DNA of 64,000 nucleotides from Moniliophthora roreri (taxonomy: Eukaryota > Basidiomycota > Agaricomycetes > Agaricales > Marasmiaceae). The stretch lies in assembly GCA_001466705.2 (NCBI GenBank), contig LATX02000196.1, positions 310,001-374,000 on the forward strand, written 5' to 3'. Every line of letters starts with the position of its first letter. Position 1 is the first letter of the stretch. Positions 45,616-57,011 of this stretch are shown piece after piece. Below the pieces are notes generated by a model. The model was not told the origin of the DNA. It did no database searches and saw only the letters and a program-made list of their open reading frames with translations. Both the position numbers and the translations under genes were made by a program.

Positions 45616-46206
45616 CTATGTACTACATGAATTCACGTCCTGTAAAACACGATTGACATTTTCTTCCTTCGACAACCACCTTAGGAATTCGGACACGTCC
45701 CGAAGATGATCCTCCTCTGTAGCGACAGACAAGCAATAACGATCATAAAAGAACGCCAAAGCGCGATCTGCATCCCATCCCGGTTTCGCTACCACGTTTT
45801 CAACCACATCTACAAGGACCTTCCGCTGTTTGATTACCTGGGTCTGCTCTGGACTCTCCCACTGCCAGCTGTTGCCCCATCTTTCATTCAGCTCCTTGAT
45901 GGATGGGCTACCGTCGCGGCCTATGATGTACTCCTTCCAGATCTCACCGAGAGAGAGGCCATGTGGGGGCTGGTATCCAGGGATCCAGTCCTCCGTGGAT
46001 TCATCCCAGTATCATTCGTGTTTGACCACTCTTTCGCAGCTGAACTTTTTCTCGATATCAAGCATTGCCGAATTTTGGATCTCGGTAAACCTTTCTCGCG
46101 GGATTTTCAAAGTATCCTCCCCTTTTTGGACAAAGTAGTTGGCAAGCCTGATAACTTTTGGTAAACGGCCGTGGACTTTGACGCCCAACGAGATGTTACT
46201 GGACAC
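45616..46206 (-). pseudogene. GCR1_C-like DNA-binding domain ORF with an in-frame stop (possible Crypton remnant)
   Basis: One frame runs from MSSNISLGVKVHGRLPKVIR through SCERVVKHE-stop-YWDE, then LSLGEIWKEYIIGRDGSPSI, KELNERWGNSWQW, KQRKVLVDVVENVVAKPGWD and ends NVNRVLQDVNSCST. The W-x-E/Y-x(4)-G-x(3)-PSI-x(2)-L...W-G-x(2)-W pattern is that of the GCR1_C domain. Fungi have it in Gcr1-like activators and at the C-terminus of Crypton tyrosine-recombinase elements. Only one TGA breaks the frame. The opening codons lie at the edge of the TIR element to the right, so the upstream part may have been cut away. No recombinase catalytic residues are visible. Confidence 0.5.
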
Positions 46207-47153
46207 TATCAGACAGTATCAGACGTTATCGGACAAATCCATGAAAATCCGACACGCACCTGACGTTTTCTGACGTCCATCCGATCAACATAGCTTGACG
46301 ACTTCTTTCCGGGTCTCCAACTTGAAGCGTAACCACACGGCTCGAGATGGACTTAGAAAAACTTGTGCCTTGCGGTCCGTGCACAATTCGGCTCAAATTC
46401 CCCTGTACCCTAGATTTCCCCACGCTCACTTCTTTCTTCTTAACCACCATCCCCACTTCTCAATGGCTCCCCACTCACTCCTTCTCCCCGTCTGTATGGC
46501 TCTTTCGGCGTCTCAAGGTGAAACTCCATGGTTCAAGATATGATGAGTACTGATGTGGTCCAGCAGTGGAATATGGTACAGGCGAGGTACGTGTGCTAAT
46601 TACTTATCGTTTTTGTGAAACTAAGGATAGTTTGACGCATCAGGCACCTCGGAGAAGACTCAGACAACGGCGTCGAACCACTTTCAACATACGGCTAATA
46701 GTAAATCTCGTGAGTCGACCCCAGAGCCCCATTATCCTTATACTAAACATTCTACGTGTTGCAGCTGGCCATGTCATTAGAGTAACGCTCCTCGCTTCGG
46801 TCAGGGCAGAGGGTTGTTGGAGTTGGGCAGAGGGTTTGGAGTCGGGGCAGAGGGTATTGGCCACTCTTGTGGGCAAAGTGGGAGTCTGGGACTCGGAGAC
46901 AAGGTCTTTCGGTACGTAAGTTGTACTCAGTAGCACCGTTAATGTATTCTAGTACCTCAGCAATATACCTAATTATCAGACACGATCAGACGAAAACCGA
47001 CGCCTAATAGAGCCTATCAGTTGCTACCTGTGACACGTCCGATAATGTCAGATAACGTCTGATAACGTCTGAAAAAGTGCATGTTAAGGACACTCAGACA
47101 AGTTGGGTATCGTCAGATAATGTCCGATAGTGTCCAGTAAAACCTCACTGGGG
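46184..47153. mobile_element. Non-autonomous DNA transposon with TIRs, copy 1
   Basis: The left end is CCCAACGAGATGTTACTGGA followed by CACTATC. The right end, inverted, is CCCAGTGAGGTTTTACTGGA followed by CACTATC. Both ends carry subterminal clusters of a GATAAYGTCYGA-type motif (46200-46240 and 47035-47140), which look like transposase-binding repeats. The interior has no convincing transposase. No target duplication was identified, so the exact outer limits are uncertain. Confidence 0.6.
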
Positions 47154-47428
47154 CTTAAGCCCTGATTCCGGGCGGATTTGGACGAAATCCGAGGGTCTCG
47201 ACTGGCCAGCTGGGGAGCTTTGTTCAACGTTCAACCCCGGTAGGCAATTCAACACCTTGATGATACAGAGCCGATACCACTCTCAAACCCTAAACCCTAA
47301 CCTGCCCTAAACTGGTCCGTGCATGCCTCCGATGTCCCATCCCGTCCCATCCCGCTCTTTTGAACCGCCCATATGCCTCTCCCTCAATGTAGCATGGCTC
47401 GTTTGCGCTTCCATGACGCGTCAAATGN

Positions 47429-48177
47429 CTCACTTCTTTCTTCTTAACCACTACCATCCCCACTTCTCAACAGCTCCCACTCACTCCTTCTCCCCGTCTG
47501 TATGGCTCTTTCGGCGTCTCAAGGTGAAATTCCATGGTTCAAGATATGATGAGTACTGATGTGGACCAGCAGTGAAATATGGTACAGGCGAGGTACGTGT
47601 GCTAATTACTTATCGTTTTTGCGAAACTAAGGATAGTTTGACGCATCAGGCACCTCGGAGAAGACTCAGACAACGGCGTCGAACCACTTTCAACATACGG
47701 CTAATAGTAAATCTCGTGAGTCGACCCCAGAGCCCCATTATCCTTATACTAAACATTCTACGTGTTGCAGCTGGCCATGTCATTAGAGTAACGCTCCTCG
47801 CTTCGGTCAGGGCAGAGGGTTGTTGAAGTTGGGCAGAAGGTTTGGAGTCGGGGCAGAGGGTATTGGCCACTCTTGTGGGCAAAGTGGGAGTCTGGGACTC
47901 GGAGACAAGGTCTTTCGGTACGTAAGTTGTACTCAGTAGCACTGTTAATGTATTCTAGTACCTCAGCAATATACCTAATTATCAGACACTATCAGACACG
48001 ATCAGACGGAATCCGATGCCTAATAGAGCCTATGAAACGTCTGATAATGTCCGATAACGTCAGATAACGTCCGAAAAAGTGCGAGTTAAGGACACTATTG
48101 GACGTTATCGGACGTTATCAGACAAGGTTGGGCGTTGTCAGATAATGTCTGATAGCGTCCGGTAAAACCTCACTGGG
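47429..48177. mobile_element. Second copy of the same TIR element, left end missing at an N
   Basis: Matches 46425-47153 from just after the N at 47428 to the terminal CCTCACTGGG, with about 20 extra bases in the GATAAYGTC-motif cluster. Its right flank (GGTCATTCTTTATC) differs from that of copy 1 (CTTAAGCCCTG). It may therefore be a separate insertion rather than an allelic duplicate. Confidence 0.6.
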
Positions 48178-49633
48178 GGTCATTCTTTATCTCCGTGAAA
48201 TCACATAATTGATCGGCAAAGTAGCTGGACGTGCTTGGAGATCAGAATACACTGCACGAGAAGAGGTCATTTTGCTCATTTACTGGGCCAATGGATTATG
48301 GAACGACCGAGCCAGATGGCACATGCGGATGAGGCTCCGATATGAGTATGAAGTGTACATGTTCGACGATGGAAAAACGGTCTTCGTGCGGTATGGCCTG
48401 TGCGGAGTGCCTCTGGAAGGACATGGAATGAATGTAATGGGACTAGGCTTTGTCCTGGCATCGTCGTTTTGCCGATCAGAACCGATAGATGCGCTGAAAT
48501 GGACAGGTATGACTTGCCAATTGATGGGTGCTTGCAGAACACTAGAGATATCCAGTGCAAAATTCGTCCTCTCGGGTCGTGCATAGACTTTCAAAGGGGC
48601 ACCAAGACATGAAGAAACACGGATGAACTGGGGATGGAAACATTGCGCTGGAAAGCTGATTATGGAGCAGGATTTGGAGCGTTCTGGCCATTTCTCGGGA
48701 CCCTTTCGTATTATGGATCAAGGAAAACATGATTCCCATTCAAGATAAGGATGAATTGCAGTTGAGAGCGAGTACAAAGGCATGGGGGCTAGAACAAAAA
48801 ATTTAGGCACGCGCTACTAGTCACATTCTGTCACGTTCTTAAAAAAGAGAAAGTGCAAGTTGTGATTAGGCACAGCTCCGCTTGCCAGTTGGCACGGAAG
48901 GTTGGCGGAACGCCCCTGACTACAGAGTCAAAAAGGCCTTCCGCTGGATCCTAATCTCCTCTCGCCTTTCTATTTGAATCTAGCTAAAAGGCATATGCAT
49001 CCTCAGAATAATTATAATCTGCGCAGCTCGACCAATATATAGGACATCCCAGGCTCTAACGGTTCTACCGGCTCCCGGAGCGCGGCCATTGGTGGGGCAT
49101 AGAGACGTGGGGCTTTGACCATACGTCAAGGTCTCAAGCTCAAGGAACAAGGAACGGTATCCAAATTCATCCTGGAAAGACCTTCTCATGGCTCAGCGCT
49201 CAGCATCGTTTCCATAACAATTCGTAATGATTTCTGTTCATGTTGTAGGCCTAGTCAATATACCCAATGCAAAAAATACATGGTCGATAGATATGACGAT
49301 CTCCACTTGTCTCACTGACAAGTGAGTCGCGAATACTTGCTTACTGACTGCTTGTTCGATTTGACTTCTTTCTTTACTTCCTTTCTTCTTTGGCTTGAAC
49401 TTGCACGTGTCGTTCGAGTCTCCTAGCTGGAATCATAAAGAAAAGATGTATATTTCAGCAATGGAATTTTTTGTGCGACGAAAGCAAGGAAAAGCAACAA
49501 AATTAAAAATGATAAAGCGGAAACCCATAGAATAGTCCCTATGAAGAAAAAAAAAAGGGGGGNGCAAAGGCGGGTCCAAGGGAAAAAACGGGAAGAGATG
49601 AAGAACGGGACGAAACGTACCATTCCTCATCGC
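48178..49633. other. Region without a confident gene; contains the N at 49563
   Basis: Overlapping ORFs of about 100-125 codons occur on both strands near 48209-48594, but none has a recognisable motif. An A-run plus G-run (AAGAAAAAAAAAAGGGGGG) directly precedes the N at 49563, so that gap is probably a homopolymer sequencing stop. Pyrimidine-rich stretches near 49370 may belong to the 3' flank of the minus-strand gene. Confidence 0.4.
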
Positions 49634-51277
49634 TCACCATCTCGATCTCTTGGACTCGTCGACCACCATCGGCTCCGCCACATCATCAAAACCTTTCAAT
49701 CCATCCAAATCCATTCCATCATCCTCCTCTTCGTCAGTATCAATGTCCGATATTGACCACGAGTGCCTTAGTGGCGATGAAGGCTTAAATCTCTTTACCG
49801 CAACCGATGGCGGAAGTGGTGTATGGACCATAGGTCGGTCTAATACCTCACGTCGTCGGAACATCATTCGCGCGACCAAGTGAGCCATACTCGAGATGAC
49901 TCTCTTTGTCTTGCCCTTCTTCTGCGAAGGCGAAGTCGTCATTTCTTCACCAACTAACGCGACCCCCTTCTCCTCGAGCCTTAACCTCAACATAGCCGAG
50001 ATCTCTTTAACTCGTTCCTTCTCCTTCTTTCGCTCTTTCCTCGCCTCGGCTCTTGCAGCCATCCAACCACTGTTCAACATCTTTTCCTCTCGCTCTTTGG
50101 CAAGCCTCTCCAAACTTTGTGCCTTTCTCCGCAACCTAATCAGTTTCGCGACATCGGGGTCTGAACAGCTGGCATAAGCCGATGGATCCAGATCAAAGTT
50201 ATCAGGCGACGGTGAACGAGGCGTCGGGACATCATCAGGTTCATCGAGTAGCAGTAGACTCTGACGCTTCCCTGGTGATATCGACAGACCAGCAGGCACA
50301 TCGATTATTCCCTCATCCAACTCGGCACCAGGCAGAGAGAGGGGTCGAGATGATGGGGATGGTGGTGTAAGTGATGCGGCCGCATCGGTATCTTCAGCTT
50401 CCATATCAAAGTCATCTACGGCGACTTCAGGAAGTGAAGTGAGTGACCGCCATGATGGTGAGTCGGGGGTGTCAACAATATTTTCAGGATGTATTGATGG
50501 TGAGCTAGGATAGGGGAAAGGTGGAAGAAATGAGATGGGTTCCTCGGGCGAAGTGGTATCGCTTTCTGGAGAAGACGGTGGTGAGTAGGGACTGTGAAGG
50601 TAATCCATATCATAGTCCTCATCTGACTCGGGAGACTGAGGTGTCCACGTCAGTTCCGCCCCTTTTTCCATCGGAATATAATAGCCATCATGTCGCAATG
50701 GAGCGGGTTCATCCACTGTACAGATACCTACATGATCGATAGACCTGTGACCTGACAGCAAAATGCCATCAGAGTCAACTGCAGTCGGCAAGTCTTCAAT
50801 GGGCGCTGAATCCCATTCCGGTGATAAAGGCGACAGCAACGCATGCCGATCCTCATCCGAATGACATGACTCCATGTCGGTTTCGTCGGTTAACGGTAAT
50901 GGCGATGTTGAGGCTGCAACGGTATCCGGTGGAGAGAGAGGTATGAATGGCTTGAATAACGCATCGTATTTGCCTTGCAAATATTGCGACGATTCGCCGC
51001 TACTGTGTTCCTGAATGTTTTCTCCAATGGTGAGGGTGGGTAAGGGGACGTTTCGCTTCGGATTTGACGTGGATGGTGGCGGTGAAGGGTATGAATGGTA
51101 GATATATCGGCTTCGTGCAGGAATCACTTGCGATGAAAGAATGTTTGTACAATGAAATCCAAGCAGATCAGGAGATGTTGAAGATGAAGCAAAATGGGGT
51201 GAAATAAAGTCGAACTTGTAATCGTAAGCAGAATTCGAAGAGCCTGTCGAGACCTCCGTATTGTGCGTAGAATGCAT
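49634..51277 (-). CDS. Ser/Pro-rich, acidic, largely disordered protein of unknown function
   Basis: Single open frame of 547 codons starting MHSTHNTEVSTGSS. Residues 1-370 are rich in Ser, Pro, Asp and Glu with many SP/TP sites (possible proline-directed kinase targets). About residues 390-460 form a charged helical segment (KLIRLRRKAQSLERLAKERE, MAARAEARKERKKEKERVKE, ISAMLRLRLEEKG). A basic segment with LVARMMFRRREVLDRP follows. The acidic tail is DIDTDEEEDDGMDLDG then EPMVVDESKRSRW-stop. It resembles conserved disordered basidiomycete proteins of unknown role, and a nuclear location is plausible from the basic clusters. No enzyme motif. Confidence 0.7.
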   Translation of the reverse strand: MHSTHNTEVSTGSSNSAYDYKFDFISPHFASSSTSPDLLGFHCTNILSSQVIPARSRYIYHSYPSPPPSTSNPKRNVPLPTLTIGENIQEHSSGESSQYLQGKYDALFKPFIPLSPPDTVAASTSPLPLTDETDMESCHSDEDRHALLSPLSPEWDSAPIEDLPTAVDSDGILLSGHRSIDHVGICTVDEPAPLRHDGYYIPMEKGAELTWTPQSPESDEDYDMDYLHSPYSPPSSPESDTTSPEEPISFLPPFPYPSSPSIHPENIVDTPDSPSWRSLTSLPEVAVDDFDMEAEDTDAAASLTPPSPSSRPLSLPGAELDEGIIDVPAGLSISPGKRQSLLLLDEPDDVPTPRSPSPDNFDLDPSAYASCSDPDVAKLIRLRRKAQSLERLAKEREEKMLNSGWMAARAEARKERKKEKERVKEISAMLRLRLEEKGVALVGEEMTTSPSQKKGKTKRVISSMAHLVARMMFRRREVLDRPMVHTPLPPSVAVKRFKPSSPLRHSWSISDIDTDEEEDDGMDLDGLKGFDDVAEPMVVDESKRSRW

Positions 51278-51770
51278 TGGTATTACGAACCTGAAAACCA
51301 GACATCAGTGAACCTTGTTAAAAAGAGGCAAAAAAGGCAATTAAAAAAGGATTCATGGAGGATTCAAAGGACTAATGAACCTGAAACTTACCAATAACGA
51401 CCTGAATTAACAAGATACAGAAAATTTCATGATATATGGCAGAGAATCGTCCGCTGGCTTGCAAGCGGAGGTAATGATGGTCAAGGTAGTGGGTGACAAA
51501 ACAAGTTCACTCCACCCGCCAGCGTCGACATTTCTGCTCGCCATGTGCCGGCTTACTTCAGCAATTATCACGCCTAGGCTGTAACACGTGTCACAGGACC
51601 CCAAAACACATCTGCCTCGAGGCTTTACTGGATTTGGTAAACTTGTACAGCTATTTTTTCTAGACTCTTCTATTGAATCTGTACATCAGCTCGTACACTA
51701 GCCATCTGGTTGCCTCGTGCCGTTGTCTTTTGATTCTTTTTAATTCGTTTCTGCAGTTGAATACCCGATA

Positions 51771-53932
51771 TCAATCCACCTCCTCATTCCTTCGCCGTAT
51801 CTTACCGTACCCCACAACATACTGCAACGACAAGTTATTCAGTGGGAAATTAGAAGCAATTTATTATAGGAAATACTCACCCGAATCCAACCCACGCACC
51901 CAACGATACAACAATGTTCGTTCTCAGAACACCAATGTGATTGATCATTGGTGTAATACCTGAGACGGCGATGGCCATGATGAATGAACGCAGTCCGCTT
52001 GAGATGCATGTAAGTAAACATCCGCTGACATTTCGTGTGTGTGTGCGTGCACTCACTTGTTTGCGGCCACGCTTTCGGCACTCTTGGAATGCATGATGTC
52101 TACAACATACGCCGAGGACGGACTCAGCACCATATCCACCTGGGGTAAAATGATAGACATGACATTCAGACACGGTAAACGCCTGACATTGAGGTTGCGT
52201 TGACCCACCCCAAATCCATTGAAGAACAAACAGATCAAATTCAAACTCAATCCGACAGGTCCCGGGATGAATTCAGTTACCAGTCCAACCCCCAGCACTG
52301 ATAAGGGCACGAAAAACGCAGCGCCCAACAGTGTCGCTCGCAGGCGGTCTTCGGGATACCATATACCTCCACGTTGTTTCCGCATTCTCGTTACAGTTTT
52401 GTCGGACAGCCAGCCTGCAAATGGAGCCCCAACTTCGAAATCATATCAGATGGATAGAACACCAGGAATCCCCTATGGACTGACCAAAGTTTCCTATTCC
52501 AACAGGAACGTAGAGTAAACCAAGAATCGCTTGATTCGTTATACCGTAACGTTTACCCTGCACTGTCATTGAGAAGAAGAACAAAGGGCAGAAGAAGGAC
52601 AGTTCACTGACAACCGTATATGGCATTGGGACCAAAAGGGCTACAGGCAACGTCAGCTTCACGAAATTCGACAATGGACCGGACCTCTCACCATAATCCG
52701 TGAGGAGAACAAAGAAGCCAGCAAGCGACTAACCATGAATGAAAATCAGCATCCCAATGCCTTGATCTCAGACTTCGAACTCACCACCGCAGTGATATTC
52801 GGGCTGCGAAGTATCGCCAATGCGCGGAATGGGTTCACCCACACAAGGTACACATCATCTCTTCCCAATTCTGCCCGTCGTTTGTCAATGCCTCGCGTTC
52901 CAGGTATGCTGGTTTCAGGATAATACAATGCCATACAAATGAAGCCCAAAAGACCAGCGACGCCTAGCCCAAGCTGCATGACGCGCCATGATGCATAGTG
53001 CGCAGCGAAACCTATGGTTCAACTTTTTCATTAATGTGGATCCAACAGCAAGAAATGCGATCGTCAGACGAACCGCCAATAAAGGGTGCCAAGGCAGGAC
53101 CAATCAAACACGCCTAGGAATTGGAGTATGAGGATTATAGGTACGCTCATAATGACGCTCTTAAGACCTCACAGCAAAAAAGATCCCCATCGCAGTACCT
53201 CTCTCTTCAAGGCGATATATATCCCCAATGACACCTGCGCCCACAGAGATACCAAACGATACTCCAAGGGTTTGGAAGAACCGCCATGCCATGAGCTCGC
53301 CAATGGTCCTCGAGGATGCAACACCCACTGATCCAATGCAGAGTAACGGAAGGCCGCACAAGTACACTGGTCTACGGCCGTCTGACACCGGAAAGAACCT
53401 TTGTAAATGAGGATAATGCGAAACCGAGGAGAACGTACAGAAGCTGGCAAACGACGCGCCAATGAGAGCTCCGAAGCATGCCGCAAGCACAGAGACACTA
53501 ACAGCAAGACTAGAAGAGTGTCACTGTCAGTCAGTGGACTTTGCGGATATATCTGTTACGGGTTTGACACACCTGACCACTTCTCCTGTCGTGTTCAGGT
53601 CTTTTGCAATGTCAGGTATGGATGGGAAGAAGGATCCTGATACGAAAACTGTTTGAGGGGAGATATGAGCAAGGTTTCCATCGGGGAATTGCAATCGAGC
53701 ACGTACGCGGAATCAAGCCAACATAAGATACCAAACTCAAGATAAAAGCCTTCTCCTTTCTCGTAAATCGTTCGTAAATGACATTATGAGCCTCAGCTGC
53801 CGAAATCTCTCGAGCGGTCGTCGAGGAGGTCGTAGATACGCTTTCAAGATCATTTTCGTTTGGCTGTGAACGTAAGACAGACTTGCTCGCGGTGGTGTTG
53901 TCTGCGAGGAGGGGTGTTTGCTCGTTGGGCAT
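51771..53932 (-). CDS. Major facilitator superfamily transporter (DHA1-like)
   Basis: Start MPNEQTPLLADNTTASKSVL gives a hydrophilic cytoplasmic N-terminus with a di-leucine-like PLL. About a dozen exons with ~50-nt introns read through 12 expected TM helices: FILSLVSYVGLIPLFVSGSF, then FPSIPDIAKDLNTT, LAACFGALIGASFA, GRRPVYLCGLPLLCIGSVGV (motif A region), WRFFQTLGVSFGISVGAGVI, GDIYRLEERGTAMGIFF, IGPALAPFIGGFAAHYASWR (DHA motif C-like), LLGFICMALYYPETSIPG, the second half from about 52700 (FVKLTLPVALLVPMPYTV), LSLNLICLFFNGFG, SPSSAYVVDIMHSKSAESVA and the end VVGYGKIRRRNEEVD-stop. The family exports drugs, polyamines or metabolites by proton antiport. The substrate cannot be told. Confidence 0.85.
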
Positions 53933-54589
53933 TTGTTGACTCGGAATAAGGACAGGGAACCGCACGATACGCCTTTGGTCCTTGCTGGCTCGTAGAGGGA
54001 AGAGCGCGCAAGAAGGAAAGCCCGTACCGGGTACCCGAGCAAAATGAGTCACAGATTTACTGACATAGTTACGAGTATACTCCGATGGGGAAGCAGAAAA
54101 TTTCAAGTCGGGCCAATTGATAGCATCAGAATCTTATCTGTAGCGCCCAGGGCCCCTGGCACCCCTACCCGCGCTTGTCTACCTCTCTACATTACGGATA
54201 ATATTTTCTAATTCCCAATTCAATTATGAAAGAAATAGATCTAGTACGCCTACGGTGGCTGGGTATCGTCGTGGATCATAAAGGTATGAGGGATCGAATC
54301 CAGCTAAATGGAAAATATAGAGTCAGATGATAGATTCCATAGACTCGGCACTCAATGGAGTAACTGACCAAGAACACCTGAGTCATCGAAAGTAGTAATA
54401 TGACTGCCATGATTGGTAGTAATATACATACTACGGCCGCTGCTGTAGGTGATATAGTACCGTCCACTGCCGGGGAAGATCACTAAGGGTAGATGCAAGG
54501 TGTAAAGGAGATCATACAGGTACTTATTAGCACTATGACGAACCTGGACCCCTTGACGGTAAAAGTCCGCCGTCTTGATGGTGACAAAA

Positions 54590-55345
54590 AATGATCCCTC
54601 GTTCCCCGTTCGATTGTCGAAGATATCTTCCCCCGAGCTATTTTTTTCATTCGCAATCAGAGGACGAAGCTCGAATAGGTCACCTTAGGCAGAAATCCTG
54701 GTCTGTATCGTCCAGTCTAACAGAGGCAAAATCGGCTATAACCGCTAGATTTGCTCTCCCGACTGGCGACCGGACTGCCATGCTCTTGATTTGGAACTCT
54801 GAAACTTTCAAACAACCGAATGAGACCAAAGTCACCCTCCCGATCCAGTTCAACGGAAGAAAAGTCGTTTGTTTCACATTGGCAAAGTCCCCGGTACGAT
54901 AGCACCACGGTCATTCTCGGGAACTTCTTCGTCCTCTTCTTCGTCCGAGCTTCTAAAGCCTCCAGAATAACCTCATCCTCTGAACCTCTGACTTTCGATA
55001 CGGAAATTGAATTAAACCTTGAATTGAACATAGTTTGGCGAAGGAGGACTAAACTCACAGCCATCCAATTCCCAATCCCGCATATCGAACACGGCATCGT
55101 ATAATTTTTGCCTTTTATCGTCTTATAGAGTAAACTGTTCCGGTTCAAGAGTCCGAGGAACACTGCTGGAAAAGAATGATGAGGTTTCTGTCACAGCGGT
55201 TGGATGACTGCAGTCGCTAAAAGTGCCCACCTGAGAATCGTTTGCCGTTATATTTGTCTCTCGATTTCGCGCACTGCCCATCCATTTCTGGGCTTTGGAC
55301 GATCATTTTCTGTTCCTGTCAACGAAACTCGTAAGTTAGCGCCGA
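54590..55345 (-). pseudogene. Unrecognised minus-strand spliced ORF with an in-frame stop
   Basis: After TTGACAG near 55318 the frame EQKMIVQSPEMDGQCAKSRD, KYNGKRFS runs to a GTGGGC donor. After the next acceptor, VPRTLEPEQFTL-stop-DDKR, QKLYDAVFDMRDWELDGCEF, SPPSPNYVQF continues, then an acidic FRSSDEEEDEEVPENDR. The acidic, regular composition suggests real coding sequence, but one TAA breaks the best frame. An alternative frame without the stop is less protein-like. Family unknown. Confidence 0.3.
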
Positions 55346-57011
55346 GAAAAAAAAACGGCATCCTGAGTCAATAAGGACAAAGGAATACATACAAGCTGCC
55401 ATCGGATAGCAACGACGAAATTTCCGTCTTCGTTATCACTTCACATCGAAAGCAGTCTCGGACCTTCTCGAGTTCTAGTAACCACAGGACACAGGGGGCC
55501 GGGCTCGATGAGTCAAGAAACATTGCTTGCAGAATTATAGGATTTTCTGCTCGCTGAACATTGAAATGCCTTACAAAGAATGATAGTGTATATGGTTTAC
55601 AGGATTTACCTTCCGCAGGGTGAGCGATATTGCTGATGCTTTACGCGTCGTGGGCGTTTGGTACTGTTCGTTTTCCGTCCTTAGAGCTGTAATTCTTGTA
55701 GGCTTGATGAATCAGAATTCTGCAGTAGTTTCTGCTGTGAATGCTATTAAACTGTGGAAGGACGACATCGGCCTCGGATCCTTGGGATAGATGTATTAGT
55801 ATGCAGCTTGCCTTGTATCCAATCTTGCTCCCCAGCGCGTGAAAGAACATTTTGAGCAGTACGAACTCCAAAGTTTGTCTGGAATGATGGAGGAAGTTGA
55901 AGTCAAAGTCTGTCCGAGTCACACGCGGCTTGTTCCAGACTCTCATGATATGCTCTCAAAATCCCTCTTCTCTCAATAGCCCTGCATGATATACTCGTCA
56001 TAATGGAGGAAAACGATATCCTGAATGCAGAAAACAGTCCTGCTATCACGTTCTCGGCATCAGGATAAAAAACGATCTAGTCTCAACAACTTTGGTTTCA
56101 AGCCACAATTTACGCGGTCTACCATCCATGTAATGGGCTGTATGTCTTTCTTCACAAGCATTTTGGCAGAAACTGACCAGAGACGTTATCGGGTTGACTA
56201 GTCGCTCATAAGCGTTCGTACGCGCCAAATTTGGAGTAATGATGGATATGCAGGAAATGACAGCCTTGAAACGAAGAAGCAGCACCAACGTAGCACGTTC
56301 CCCCATGGAGCCAGCCCAAGGTGAGCATTGCGCCTATCCTGGTTGAGTAGGTACTGACACGTCCGTAAGAAAACCGCCTTCATGCGTCAAAGCAAGGGTC
56401 CGCCTTAGCGGTACTCGAACATTCAAGTTGTTTGCCTGTATGTCACATGCCAAGCTTTGAAGAATACGTATCGAGAAAGCAGGTAAGCATCATCAGGATT
56501 CAGCGGAGATCACTTGCTGACCCTACGCCTCTCCAAAGTTTTCATATCACGCAGTATCGATTCAAAAGTGAATTCGTCAATTCCTCGCTTCGGGGCTTGA
56601 CGGTACCGAGAACATTCACTCGATGCGCTCGAGCCTGCATAACGAGTACGCTTTGGCAAAGGAATGATGCTTGTTCCCCGAGAACCCCTGCAATGATTTT
56701 TGCTTGCGTCATTACACACTATCTATCTATCTATGAAACGTGTCACGCATTAGAATGACAGTGGAGCAAAGGTGGACCAGGGCTTCCTCCTCCCCATAGA
56801 CCTCTCTTGACGTCAACCAAGATCCACCGCTTGTACTAGCAGTTCTTGGATCATCAATTCGAATTCCTTGTGTACACCGTTGGCGCACCGCACACCGCTT
56901 TCTTTCTGCATCACTTCGAATACATAATCCGCAGCACTGCCTGCCTGATTCTGAAACCTGGGCGGTACGTCCTTCAGCATTTACCCCTTTCTTTCTGACA
57001 TCCTTTCCACC
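55346..57011. other. Region without a confident gene, ending in the promoter of the C2 gene
   Basis: Minus-strand ORFs of 86-117 codons occur but show no motif. A short (CTAT)4 run lies near 56720. The last ~100 bp before the C2 gene are pyrimidine-rich with TTTCTTTCTGAC and TTTCTTTCTG repeats, as is common upstream of fungal genes. No TATA box was identified. Confidence 0.4.

Noticed and set aside
45706..46164. 152-codon plus-strand ORF
   Set aside because: It lies opposite the GCR1_C-like frame, which has a recognisable domain; taken as a shadow.
47284..47303. AAACCCTAAACCCTAACC, telomere-like
   Set aside because: Only about two and a half units within ordinary sequence; too short to indicate a telomere or a healed break.
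48209..48594. 125-codon plus-strand ORF and 102-104-codon minus-strand ORFs
   Set aside because: Both strands are equally open, with no motif, no neighbours and no splice pattern favouring either.
49634..51277. Many plus-strand ORFs opposite the 547-codon gene and opposite POL1, C2 and 62-64 kb genes
   Set aside because: Shadow frames: low-complexity coding sequence opens the opposite strand, and they have no motifs or splice logic.
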